Below, piece by piece: positions 1-11,371 of a stretch of 64,000 nucleotides of DNA. A program made the translations under genes and the position numbers. Under the pieces are notes generated by a model that was not told where the DNA came from, ran no database searches, and saw only the letters and a program-made list of their open reading frames with translations. This DNA is from Nemophila menziesii (lineage: Eukaryota; Streptophyta; Magnoliopsida; Boraginales; Hydrophyllaceae). Position 1 is the first letter of the stretch. The number at the start of each line of letters is the position of its first letter. The stretch is taken from the NCBI GenBank assembly GCA_029959085.1, contig JARWIR010000015.1:6633017-6697016 (forward strand), read 5' to 3'.

Positions 1-55
1 TTATGTAATCCTTTATTCTAAACGGCTTTATAGCCTCTCATGTATGCAAATAAAG
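1..55 (+). mobile_element. 3' tail of a LINE (end of the preceding copy)
   Basis: Matches the last ~55 bp of the LINE ending at 40999, including the stretch before the short A-tail. The rest of this LINE copy would lie left of the window. Confidence 0.7.
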
Positions 56-68
56 TATATAAATATTA
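56..68. repeat. LINE target-site duplication, copy A right side
   Basis: TATATAAATATTA, identical in 13 of 13 positions to 34533-34545, the left flank of the complete LINE. The copy B right-hand version (41000-41012) differs at one base. Confidence 0.65.
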
Positions 69-264
69 ATTCTTTTAGATAATATATAATTAATATTGGA
101 TGCTCCAATATTCATAACATATTTATTAATTATAATAACAGAACACATATCATTAGGTTAATAAGGTGACCAAATTATAGAGTTTAAGAAAAAATCAAAA
201 TATGAAATATAACTATTTTTATGATTAACAATATACATCTTGTGTTTCTCTAAAACAAAATGTA

Positions 265-275
265 CTATTGAAAAT
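265..275. other. Empty target site of the copy-B Mutator-like insertion
   Basis: CTATTGAAAAT occurs once here. In copy B the corresponding sequence flanks the 4.07-kb element on both sides (41259-41268 and 45342-45351). This is the unoccupied allele of the insertion site and dates the insertion after the duplication. Confidence 0.85.
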
Positions 276-627
276 TTATTTATTTTTCTATAAATTTAAA
301 AACGTAAATATTTTAAAAAAATATAATAGGTTTAAAAAGGTTGTTGAACATTAACCCTAACCCGTCCATTTCAACTATAAAGATAGGAACTCATCATTAA
401 GGTCTTACGCCGCCACTATATTATTACTATTTGATATCCCATTCTCTTCCAATCGAATTCATATTCTTATCATTTCTCCTCCTTTTTGATAATGTTTTTT
501 TAGTTTCCATTTTCGATTTTAAACAAGTGGATTCACTATCTTCTACGTCTCAGATCGATGGACATTTCATTTCAATTTAAATGTATGTATTTCTTGATCT
601 CTTGTTATTTTTTTTGATAAACTTTAT

Positions 628-989
628 ATGCTAAAACAAATTGTTCCACCGGCTACTGAAGACAACAACAGACTCAATGTGCTCATCGATCTTGCTTCAA
701 GGTTGTCGTCTCTGTACGACTTTTATGTTTCTCAAGTAAGTCAATACAATCTCATCTAATTTTAAACATTTGACTCACCATTTCTCATGCTCTATATGTC
801 TCTCTTTGTTTTCAGGAAACAACTGAGCATCCGCTGCTGCAGGGTAATTTAATTTATTTTTCTTCCAGTAAATAATTCAATTAATTCTTAAAATGTGGTC
901 CAATTGTAATTAATTTTGTTATTTGGATTTTTCATTTTTGAAAGAAAGTGAGAAAAAAGTATCAGTCTGCTAAATCCAAATAAGGGCGC
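628..989 (+). pseudogene. Possible small multi-exon gene relic (copy A), product unknown
   Basis: An ATG at 628 opens 36 codons (MLKQIVPPATEDNN... ending FYVSQ) to 735, followed by a GTAAGT donor. A likely second exon starts at 816 after TTTTCAG (frame continues ETTEHPLL). A third stretch starting ESEKKV ends at a stop near 990. Copy B (45704-46070) has indels in exon 1 relative to A, yet its 37-codon exon stays open with the same splice donor, which is mildly suggestive of coding. The upstream region (370-600) looks like a leader with pyrimidine-rich stretches. I do not recognise the protein, and no homolog is evident. It could equally be a chance reading frame or an untranslated leader with introns. 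Confidence 0.25.
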
Positions 990-2440
990 AGAGCAAGAGA
1001 AATAAATAAGAAACCCATAAACAAGAGACCCATAGAAGGTCTAAACGGGTAATACGCAAGGTATGTGCACTTTTTTTTTAAAGATAATTTTGTGTCAGTC
1101 ATCATGCATAATTCTTTGCTTCTAATCTTTTCTAATCTTTAGTTGGAGACACTCCGCTCAAGTTTAACTTATGATGGCCTAAGTGCAAGTGACCTCCTTT
1201 AACTATTTTCTAGTATGTGATTTTGGCCATACACTGTAATAAACAATTCAAACCTCCTTAAACTTGTTTTTTTCCATCAGTTATTAACTAAGTAATGCCA
1301 ATTTACTAGTATACCCTTTCATATAATTACTTTTCATAACTCATTGTCTCCTTTCAGATCTCTAGCTTTTAAGACATCACTTTTTAGACCAAATCTTCCT
1401 CGACTAGATTTTTCAATTAGATTTGCATCCAAAACAAGCCTATTTGTGGTCCCATATAATTTTGATAGAACATACTGTTGAATATTATTTTATGGTGTGT
1501 TGTGGCACCTGTTGTTTTTAATAGTTGTGTACAATTGTAATTAGGATTTTTGGTTATGATTTGGTATAAAGTTTATCGGATCTGGTGGTTCGGTGAAGAA
1601 TACGTCAATTACTGTACATTTGTGTTGTTTTCAGGTGCACGAAAGTGCAATTTTAAGGTTATTTTTATTATAACTTTTGTGTAGTTCTTTTATCCACGAG
1701 AAAATATAGTTTTGAGGTGTTTTATTATTTTTAACCAAAAAAAAGGTGTTTTGTTATTGCAGATTGTTTTGGTTCACGAAAGTGTTAAGATGCTAATGTG
1801 AGTCTTCAGGTGTTTTTATTACTCTTTGTGCAATCTTAATTAACATTTCAAATATCAATTGTGAGTGTTAATGTGCTTATGTTCTCTAATTCTGCACATA
1901 TAATAGTGTGCGTTGAAGATCTGGATTGAAGTCAAGCTGGTTTTGTAATTTTATGTTTGTTTATTGTGTAATGAAAAATATTTGTTGGTTTTTTTAATTT
2001 TTTGTGTTTGTTTTGGGTAATTAATATGATGTAGTGGTTTTTTGATTTTTTCTTAGGTTTTGATGTTAAATTAAATGTTTGAATGACTGCAATATTGAAA
2101 GGTGGTGCATAAATTTTGGTCGAATGTACTTTTTTTTACTGAACTTAACTGTACAAAAAAGATGAAAAAGCAGTTCTCTGCACAAAAGTTTACCAAAAAA
2201 CTAAATTATGTTTAATTCAAATTAGCACAATTACGATAAGTTTAAATAAATACATCTTCACAGAGGCATCATAATTTAAGGTTGCCTTTTATTCAAAAAG
2301 GTCACCGAAAGAAAAAGACACTCCTGCCTAGGTATATTAAATATATCCATATTTGAGACACCATGAGAGTGAATATGATTTGAATCATGTAGCATGTAAA
2401 ATATTACAATATGAAATGTTGTATACCACAAATAAATATC
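990..2440. other. AT-rich stretch without a recognisable gene
   Basis: Several splice-like borders occur (TTTCAG before GTGCACGAAAG at about 1633, and a second GCACGAAAGTG-like segment near 1775), but no sustained reading frame. It could be a noncoding 5' region of the relic at 628 or a decayed transposon. Confidence 0.4.
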
Positions 2441-2787
2441 GAGAGTCGTGAGAATCAACTAGATTTTTGAAAAGATTTTATTCGACGTAACCAATCCTTT
2501 CGTTTTACTAATTGCTACCCTGTCAAGTAAAATTTATGTTAACTCCATTATCTTGCTTGTTCAACATTAAGTGGACGTCATTGCCGATTTTGCGTGTTAA
2601 CTGATCTTGAATTCCTAATGCCTCTATTTAAATCTTATAGAATAGGGATAATATGGAGTGATGCTGACTTGGTAAAAAAGAGGACTTATATTCACATCAA
2701 TACAAGATACAATGTTTAGCAAGCATTATTTATAAATCTAATTTATAGTATATACTTAACAGGGCTCACTGAATTTGTTAGACTCTT
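2441..2787. repeat. Dispersed ~350-bp repeat R1 (copy A)
   Basis: The stretch starting GAGTCGTGAGAATCAACTAG and ending near GGGCTCACTGAATTTGTTAG recurs in diverged form at 4510-4868. In copy B it recurs at 47519-47862, 49279-49395 (partial) and 49838-50190. No coding content. It may be part of an old transposon. Confidence 0.6.
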
Positions 2788-3527
2788 TTTTTTTTTTGGT
2801 GAAACAATATATATAAGATAAATATAAAGTACAAATAATAAGTTCAGACCATGACGGTGGATTATAGTTTGTAAAACAGATATAGTCAGTGTACTAATCA
2901 AAATTTTGAACAAACAAAAAATACTCATAGGATTGGAAAGGATTAAGAAGTCTACCATATAGATAAGTTCTTATGTAAGGATGGGCATAAAAGTTTTTTT
3001 TTACCTTGAGGTACTCGTTAACCCAACACTTTTTGCTACAAAGAATTGTGAAAATGAATAGCAAATTTTTTGTGCAGACTAATACTACTACATAGCAAAA
3101 CATAGCCCTTTCTCTGAGCACGAGACCAATTGCACCCTCAATTAGTTACATTTAGAATTTAAAGTAGATAATGATAAATTTCACATCTAGAGTTATGCTA
3201 CATAATCAACTATATCGTACTATTCTAGGATATATTTCACAAGTACTAGAGAAAAATATTAACCAACAAAGACATAAGAATAATATTTGGAAATCAACAA
3301 ATACAAAATTGTTCATACAATTTTCTTGCTGTAGATTTATATTACAATTAAATTAAATTCTATGTATAATAATTTTAATTTAAGCTCCCAATATTAGAAG
3401 GCAATAATTCCCAAGAATTTCTAACCTATGATTATAGTGATAAATGATTGTTTTATCTTCAATTAAGAATGTAATATAACCTAAATCATGAATCTTCAAA
3501 ATTTAACATAAAGGTCTATTAGGTATA
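2788..3527. other. AT-rich stretch, nothing recognised
   Basis: Only short random reading frames are present, with no codon or motif support. The sequence is nearly identical in copy B (47863-48605). Confidence 0.4.
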
Positions 3528-3905
3528 CACTACAAAAGAGGTTTTCTTTAGCGGCAAAAAAGATTTGCTACTAAAAGTCTCAATTTTAACGTCGCAGCTA
3601 TTTATTTGTTGCAATAAGTTAAGACATAATTTGTAGCAAATTATTTATTTTTGTCTTTATTAGCTTTATCTTTAGCGGCAAATATTGCTGCTAAATATAT
3701 AATTAGAGGTCATTTTGGTGTTGCCGCAATAAATATTTTCGTTAAAAATATCATTAGAAAGCATTTTAGTTTTGGCGCAATATATATTGTCTCTGATGAT
3801 ACTATTTGTTGTAATGATAAAAGAAAGTGTAGAAATGTAAAACTTCAATCATTAAAAAGAAAAAATATGTCCCCTAAATTCTATGTTCGCAAATACACCA
3901 GAAGT
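3528..3905. mobile_element. CACTA-type transposon end or CACTA-derived MITE (copy A)
   Basis: Begins CACTACAAAAGAG, the classic CACTA-superfamily terminus. It is followed by subterminal repeats of the TTTAGCGGCAAA / TGCCGCAATAAA kind at about 3548, 3670 and 3722, repeated in both orientations. No matching inverted terminus ending TAGTG was found downstream, so only one end remains. The reading frame at 3651-3908 runs through these repeats and is not a real gene. Confidence 0.55.
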
Positions 3906-4227
3906 TGATTTTCCAAAAAATAAATTAACCTTATTCTTGAACCATCAATTTTAAAAAACAATAATCAAAATTCGTGTATGTGTTATCTTTAGAAATATTG
4001 ATGTGATATTTTAATAGTGTAAATTGTTATTGACAATGTAGAGGGTAATTAAGGATTTTTTTTACAAAACAGTAGTCCAAGTTGTAAAATCAATAACAGT
4101 GATGTCAAAGTGGTTAAGTATCACAAAAAAACTAGTGTTTTAATAATTATGCCGAAGATAAATATAATTTCATGTTCAGGTAGGGGATGAACCTAAGTAT
4201 GCATAAGGAGGACTTATATTTATATCA

Positions 4228-4420
4228 AGAGTAATGATATATGTCACCCCTTTTCGTGTCACCATTTTATCACCTTTCTATATATATGTTTTAATTTCCT
4301 TTAATAGCAGATAGAGAAAAATTAAATAGGATAGGGAAATTCATTCATTGGAACATGTAGGCATACACCTAGGAGGTGATAAAAGGGTGATACAAAAAGG
4401 GTGACAAATATCATTACTCT
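4228..4420. mobile_element. 193-bp MITE, present only in copy A
   Basis: Starts AGAGTAATGATATATGTCAC. Its right end is the near-perfect reverse complement (GACAAATATCATTACTCT). The inverted repeats extend about 45 bp through the TTTTATCACCT motif. No clear target duplication is visible. A ~28-bp internal stretch (from about 4314, GAAAAATTAAATAGGATAGG) is repeated directly just outside at 4424-4451, suggesting a second, truncated copy or a local rearrangement. Copy B has unrelated older sequence here (49298-49777). Confidence 0.75.
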
Positions 4421-4509
4421 TATAGAAAAATTAAATAGGATAGGGAAATTCCTGCCACGAAATGAAATACAATACAAACAAAGTGGTCAACAATGAGATG
4501 AAACAATAT

Positions 4510-4868
4510 CAAGAGTCATGATAACCGACTAGATTTTTGAAAAGATTTTATTAGATATAACCAAACATTTCGTTTTACTAATTGCTGCCTTGTCAAGTAA
4601 AAATTATATTAACTCCCATTTCTTTTGCTTGTTCCAAAATAAGTGGACATTATTGCCGATTTTTCGTGTTAGCTGATCTTAAATTCCTAATGCCTCTATT
4701 TAGGTCTTCTACAGCTCAGGGACAATCTTGAGTGATTCTCACTTGGGAAAAAAGAAGACTAATATTCCTATCTATAAAAGATATAATATTTAAGTAAGCA
4801 TTATGTGCAAATTATGTCTGATATCTAGTATACACTTAATAAGAGCTAACTGATTTTGTTAGATTTTT
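4510..4868. repeat. Dispersed repeat R2 (copy A), paralog of R1
   Basis: Aligned by eye with 2441-2787: the segments around GACTAGATTTTTGAAAAGAT, CCTTGTCAAGTAAAA and CCTAATGCCTCTATTTA are shared, with clear divergence. Confidence 0.6.
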
Positions 4869-4879
4869 TTTCTTATTTG

Positions 4880-6134
4880 TTGGTGAAAGAATATACATAT
4901 ATATAGAATAATGGTGGTTTATCAAGCTTAAAAATCTTGACTAACTGGGTTGATAGTACGAAGCACTAGGAATATAGTTTGTATTGGATCCCCCACAAGG
5001 TGATAATCCAACTACTAAGAACAGTCCTAACGTGATCAAGATTAGAGTTGGAATAAAGGAAAACACAAAAAAAATTATAAAGTAAAATCTCAAATCAATT
5101 AAATTCAATCACAAGTAACATTTATACATATTGCAAACCAAGCTATGGAAAAATTAGTTCATAATACCAAAAGAAATAAAACTAAACTTAATAACTTACG
5201 AAAATGGTTAAAAAATAGATCTAATTTAAATTACCCTAGTAGTTAAGTGGAAGGAGATAGAAGAGAAGTTTGTGACTCTCCACCTTCATGTCTTCTTCTA
5301 CAAGTCACTTGCTTCTTTTGATGATTTTTAAGTGTATTCATGATTAGGGACCAAGAAAACACATGTTTATAGTGTGAAATACAAGTATATATATAGGTGT
5401 AGGGACAAAATATAGGTCATGGATTAGGTTTTAGATCCCTACTCCAGCTCAAACCCATTTTCCTTGGAAAATGGACTGCCTGACCTATAGAGTTTGTAAA
5501 ATTCACAACTTTTTCGTTACATCTCCAAATAACTCGAAACCAAAAACCACACGACCGTAATTCAAAGACCTTTCTTGATTTAAAACGGATTATTCAAATT
5601 CTCTATCGATTTTATGCAGCATTGTAAATACTACACACTCCAAATCTGGCCAACAACTATTGACAGCTTTTGCTTTATCCAAAACAGTTTCTTCTGCCTT
5701 TTTAAGTCTTGATTTTGTCTTGGATCTTCTTTCTTCAACTTCTTCGCCAATTCTTGGCTTCTAATATCATCCTTGTAACTAAAAGATTCACATTTAACAC
5801 ACTATTACACCGAAATATGCTCTAAAAGTAACAAAGCTCCAAAACAAGGCAAGACTAGAGAAACTATCTAATAATGGTGAAATCCACTTAAGTTAAGCAC
5901 ATAATATACCTAAAGTGGTGTCTCTAAACTATATTATTATTTCACAAATATGAATACATTAGTTGTTCATTATTGAGGATAACTCTAGTTGTCTAGACTG
6001 TCATAGTCATTTTAAACATTGCTCTTAGATTTGTTAAATTCCATGACCAAGTGACCTATTATAAGTATAATCGTTCATGCCACTAACACAACATCGAAAT
6101 GGTTGTATCCTCGATCATCTCCATAAGAGTATTC
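4880..6134 (-). other. Gene-free stretch resembling a degraded reverse-orientation LTR
   Basis: No reading frame of note. The composition and phrases such as GGATCCCCCACAAGGTGATA near 4987 resemble plant gypsy LTR ends read on the minus strand, but no matching partner or PBS/PPT was found. Copy B keeps only the left part (to 51025), because its 1173-bp deletion removes 5706-6878. Confidence 0.3.
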
Positions 6135-7635
6135 TGATGTCTCCCTATTTTTGAGAGATAAATCCCTTAGGAGACATGATTTTAGGTTGAACTTGGACTT
6201 AGTTGACAGATTTATAGTCATATTATGCTATATTGCACTTTTTTCTCTGGATTTGTAGTATTGTCACTTTTAGATATTTTATGTGTTAATTTGCTTGTTT
6301 AGTGTGAAGTTATTATGTACATGGTAGCTAGGAGGCACCAAGATAAAGAGAAGAAGTGAAGTTTAAAGTCCAAGTTAAGGAGAAAGAGAAGAAGGAGCGA
6401 AAGACATCACTTTAGTGAAGGTGGAGAAGCATTGAAACTAGAAAGTCGTCACTTCTAGCCCTTCTCGAGCCCAAATGGTCCAGATTCTAACTTGTTGGTT
6501 CAAATAAAAATGATGGGCCCATGAGTTAGAGAAATATGAGAAGTGGTTTCCGTGGATTTGGACTTACGATGCGAAAGTTACACCTAGGAATAATAAAAAG
6601 GATTTGGGCCCTTAAACAGTTAAATTAAGCCCAAGATGAGCCTGATCCATTTTTAATCAATATAAAAGACTCCTTAAACCTCATTAATCTGCACAGTTTC
6701 ATATTTTAAGAGAGAAGAAGCTTGGAAGCAGAGAAGCAGAAGCTGGAGAAGTCATTCTTCTTCAACAACAACGTAAGTCATTGAATTAGGTCATTTTCAA
6801 TTTATTTTAGTAATTAGAAATTATATATTTAATTAATTTTATTTCTTTTCTCTACTTCGATATGAGCTAAACTCCTAAATACCTGAGACTCGCATCTTGG
6901 GGATCAACCCTAGTTTTCAATATAATGTTTTCTAATTTGGGACTGTGTCAATTTGAATTAAGTTGAGTAATTGCATATTGACTGCATTCTTGTATTTATT
7001 ACTACTTTTAATTATGCGGAAATTAAATATAGGTTTTATTAATTCGGCTATTCGCTAGAGGATAAAATCATCCAGATGGGGGGTGGGGGTTAAATACAAA
7101 ACTAGCATAGAAATGCGTGGTGTTCGTAAGTGAGCCTGGCGGCCTTAACTAACCACATAGCCAATTGGATTTAATCGTAATTATTTGAAAGTAGTTTTTA
7201 GTCGCCCTCACGGGGTCTGTAATACCGTAGAATAGCTTCCTAAGTCTACCCTGACGGGATTTAAGAATATATTATAGTCCAGACTAATATCAATTACCGA
7301 CTTTGCCCTTAAAACGAATGGATTAGATTGTGATCTTAGTTGAATCCCTAGGAAAGCTCAAGTATCTCTTTCATATTTACGTAATCTCTTTAGTTTAAAT
7401 TCTTATTTTAGTTTAATTTACTCAATATTATTGCGTTTAGTCTTTTCATATTCAAAACCAAAACAAATATCTATTTTATTTATTTCTGCAATTAATTCTA
7501 CTTTACAATTTGAACATATCAATCTTACCTTGCAATCCCTGTGCAGACGAAATTCCTTATATCTTATTTCTTATTTGGAACGACCGTACACTTGCGGTTA
7601 GTTGATCCTCCGATTTAGTGTTGATTTTTATTACA
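6135..7635 (+). mobile_element. Forward LTR of an Athila-like Ty3/gypsy element (copy A)
   Basis: Starts TGATGTCTCCCTA and ends near TTATTACA, just before the primer binding site. The reverse complement of 9822-11353 aligns along most of its length (for example GATGTCTCCC, CCTTAGGAGACAT, and the terminal segment with CGACCGTACACTTGCG). This defines a ~1.5-kb LTR family. The two LTRs are clearly diverged. Confidence 0.75.
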
Positions 7636-7656
7636 CTCTTGGATCAACCAAGTTTT

Positions 7657-7674
7657 CGGCGACGCTGCCGGGGA
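7657..7674 (+). other. Primer binding site, tRNA-Asp type (copy A)
   Basis: CGGCGACGCTGCCGGGGA resembles the tRNA-Asp-complementary site TGGCGCCGTTGCCGGGGA used by Athila/Tat elements, with three mismatches. Copy B has TGGTGCCGCTGCCGGGGA with two. It lies about 21 bp past the inferred LTR end. Confidence 0.75.
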
Positions 7675-7858
7675 TTGCAGCGTGTGATTTTGTGTTTATT
7701 TTTTTAAAGTAGAGTTAATTGCTATTTTCTATTTTACTCTTGGCTTGTGTTTTTGTCCTTTTAAGGTCTTTTAGGTTTGGTGTATGGTCTCGGATCATAA
7801 GGCGATACTAAGAGCTTATTATAAAAGAGAAAGAGAACGATGTAAGTGAGAGTAAGAG

Positions 7859-9826
7859 ATGGCAGATAGCCCACCAAATCCAGTTACTCAAGAGGTTCAA
7901 CCTCAGCAAGTAAAAAATAACCCAAGTCAACATGGATACGATCCATGGTTCGTGCAGGCTCCTGAACAGAAAGCCTTCTGATTACCGGAATTAGGTGTTG
8001 GCCTTCCAGATATTCAAGTTTCTAGATTCAAACCCGATCCGGGTATGTTAAATCAATTCCGAGACTTCAGAAATTTTCGAGGAGTGGCCGGTGAAGATGT
8101 AGTTAGAGCCGTGCAGAAGTTCGTATAGGTATGTGATGCGTACATCACGCAAGGTGTGACACGAGAAGAGACGAATCTCGCGAATTTTCCATTCTTTTTA
8201 ACATGTGCAGCAAGTGACTGGCTTAATCAACATCTGCGAGATCGAACCACCACTTGGCATGAATTAGAAGCCGCTTTCTTTGACTGTCATTATTCAAGAA
8301 ACATGAGGTTGGACACATAGTTAGAGCTGACTTTGTTCCTCCAAGAGCATGAGGAATTAGTGGGAACGTGTTGGACAAGATTTCAGATATGTATAAGGTG
8401 AGTTCCAGATCATGGTTATTCATAAGATCAACAACCGTCAATGTTCCATAAAGGCCTGGATGGAAAGTCAATAAAGGATTTAGATTAGAGGTGGATTCTT
8501 GATGGTTATGCCAGCGTACGCAAAATTGATTTTAGACATAATCGTGAAGAATGAGATGGGGTAGAAAAATATGAGAACACCAGATCGAGGTACAGTGCAA
8601 CGAGATAGTGGACGCGCAATCGATGAAAAGTTGTCAGTGATGAAATCAAAATTAACAACAACATTTGAGCAACAAATGAGACAGCTTACATTAGCTATCA
8701 ATGAAGGTTTTACACGTAGAAGAGCTAATGTGAATGTTATACAATAATTTTATGGGTCTTCGAACGGTGGAGTACAAGATCATTTTTGGGAGAGTTGTCA
8801 AAGCAATCTGCTACATTCAAACTACTAGAGAATCAAGTATCACAAATAGAAAAGCAGCTAAATCAGCGTCCACAATGAAATTCCCAAGTGATACTGATGT
8901 TCCAAGATAGAGAGAAGATTGTAATGCTATAGCTCTAAGGAGTGGGAAGCAATTACCACCACCACCTTTTCCCGTTATGAAAAAGAAACAACTGTCTAAT
9001 CCAAACGGTAAAGGTGTGGGGAAGAAAGAAGGAGAACCGGTTGTAGTTGAAGAAGAGTTCGAGAAAATTCTGGAGAAAAAGAAGAAGAAAGATATTGGAG
9101 TGGAAGAGAATAGCCCTTCTCCGCCATTTCCATCAAGGGTCTAGAACAAAGGAGATCAGAAAGAGTTTCAGAAATTTATGAATACAATTAGTAAGATTAG
9201 TATTAATTTTTCGTTTCTAGATGGAATCCGTGGAATGCCAAAGTACGTGAAATTTTTGAAGGATGCGCTATCCAACAAACAAAGATACCTTGAGGGAGAA
9301 ATGTTAGGTTTGTCAAAGGAGAGTAGTTCTATTTGCAGAGTAAGTTGCCACCGAAATTTATTAATTATGGGAGATTTAATATTCCCATTTCCATTGGTGA
9401 GGAGTGGCATGGAAGAGCTTTGTGTGATTTGGCTTTCAATATTTATCTCATGCCAAGATTAGTTTTTGAGATATTGAAGATTAGGAATGCAAGTCCAACA
9501 ACTGTGACCTTTCAAATGGTTGATAGATACCTCGCTCATCCTGAGGGAAATGTGGAAGATGTCCTCGTTAAGGCAGGTTATTTTATTTTTCCATATGATT
9601 TTATTATACTTGACTACGATGCGGATATGAATGTCCCCATCATTTAGGAAAGACCATTCATAGCCACGGGGCGTACTCTTATTGATGTAAAAATGGAGAA
9701 TTAATCATGCATGTTCAAGACGAGGAGGTAAAGTTCAACCTTATTAGGGCAATGAAGTTTCCTAATTCTAAGGACGATTGTTTTCCTATGGACTCCATTG
9801 ATTATGTGGTGGGTGCTGGGGTGTGA
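7859..9826 (+). pseudogene. Broken gag-protease of the Athila-like element (copy A)
   Basis: An ATG at 7859 (MADSPPNPVTQEVQPQQ) opens a gag reading frame broken by many stops and frameshifts. Gag-type residues are visible: DAYITQGVT near 8132, a TCAASDWLNQHL stretch near 8210, and AIALRSGKQLPPPPFPV near 8930. The protease region follows, with GMPKYVKFLKDAL at about 9235 and then CDLAFNIYLMP at about 9422. In Athila proteases the active site reads D-L/S/T-G; here the glycine is replaced (D-L-A). RPFIATGRTLIDV follows at 9650. The frame ends at 9826 in a TGA contributed by the adjoining LTR. Reverse transcriptase, RNase H and integrase are absent. Inactive. Confidence 0.8.
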
Positions 9827-11353
9827 TAAATTAAACAATAAATAAAAGGATCTACTAATCGCAAGTGCATGGGTCGTTCCAAGTAATAAAGTAAGTAAAC
9901 AGTGATATTTGTCTCCACAGGGCTTGCGAGGTTTGACAATAGTGTTTAAGGGTAAGTATAATTGATTTCAAAAAGAAATAAATAAAATATTTGTTTTGTT
10001 TTTGTCTATGAAAAGACTAGACGCAACAAACTAATTTAAAGACAAAAAGGATTAAGACGCGTATACGAGTTATACTTGAGTGTCGCTAGGGAATCACATA
10101 AACTTACGTAATTAATGCTTTCGTTAAGGGCAGAACTGTTATTTCTATATTAGTCGGGACTCTACTGTCTTTTAACCCCCTTCCGGATGGACTTAGGAGC
10201 TATCTCTCGGTACTACAAACCCCTCCCGGGTTATTATACCTACTTTCGGATGTTGAAGTCTTTTTACCCAATTGGCTACGTGGTTAGTCAAGCTTGTCAG
10301 TCATTTACGAACACCACACGTCTATTACCTAGGTTCGTAGTTAAACTCACTCTCTTGGATGATCACTCGCCACTTAATGAATAGCTTAATTACTCAATCA
10401 TATTTCGGATTATCTAATTTATTGATAGTGAAATTAATACAAAATAATAAGCAATATAAAATACCCAGTTCAAATTAAACTAGAAACTAATCTCCAATTG
10501 AAATACATTAATTAAATAAATTAGGGTTCATCCCATTACGAGATTTCAAGTATGTTTAAGTTTATCTCATATTAAAAGTAAAAACAAAAAGGAAATTAGA
10601 ATTATACATTTTCCTAATAATATAAATAAAATAAAGAAGACTCTAATTACAGGAGTGAAAAGAACTGTTGTTGGAGTAAGAAAGACTTCTCCAGCTTCTG
10701 CTCTTGCCTCTTCCTTTTGACGCTCTCTATAAATATGTTTTAATTTGAAGATTAAATTAGAGGTGCTGAATAATGAGCTCTAAATGGACTTATATAGTTC
10801 GAAAAGATCGGATTAGGTGTAAACATGACCTTCATTAATTAATTAAGTCTCAAGTCCAATTAGTAAATCCCGTGACTACTGTACAGACTCCACTAAAATA
10901 GCCGTAACTTTTGCGTCTTAAGTCCAAACCACCTGATTCTAGTCCTCAATTCGAGCTAACTTAGAGACTCAACTTTCTCCTTTGAATCACCAGACCTGAA
11001 TCAGTATCGCTTTGGCTTGAAATAAGCAAGAAATAACAGCTATCTAAATTTTTATGCTTTTCTTCAACTCTTTGAGTGGTAGTTTCTCTCTTTTGTAATG
11101 TCCTCTTGATCTAAGACTTCAAACTTCACTTTTCTTCCTAAACATGGTGCTCCATAGCATCCATGTACCTAAGAACTTCGTGCTAAAACAAACAAATTAA
11201 CGCACAAAAACTCTAAAAACGCAAATAACCTAATTCTGAGGAAATAAAGTGCAATATGACAAAATAAGCTCAAAATTCTATCTAATAAGTCAAATTTCAA
11301 CCTAAAATGATGTCTCCTAAGGGTATATATTTATCCTAAACAGGGAGACATCA
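9822..11353 (-). mobile_element. Reverse-orientation LTR of the same family (copy A)
   Basis: Read on the minus strand it starts TGATGTCTCCCTG at 11353 and ends TTTATCACA at 9822, so the complete LTR terminus abuts the protease end exactly. It is homologous to 6135-7635 by eye. It is followed on the high-coordinate side by a polypurine tract, as expected for a 3' LTR read on the minus strand. Confidence 0.8.
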
Positions 11354-11371
11354 AAACTCCCACCTCAAACC
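11354..11371 (-). other. Polypurine tract next to the reverse LTR (copy A)
   Basis: On the minus strand this reads GGTTTGAGGTGGGAGTTT immediately before the LTR start TGATGTC. This is the usual Athila/Tat arrangement and confirms that 9822-11353 is a 3' LTR with its internal region at higher coordinates. Confidence 0.7.

Noticed and set aside
3651..3908. 85-codon frame in copy A (and 48729-48953 in B)
   Set aside because: Runs through CACTA subterminal repeats. Length differs between copies and no motif is present.
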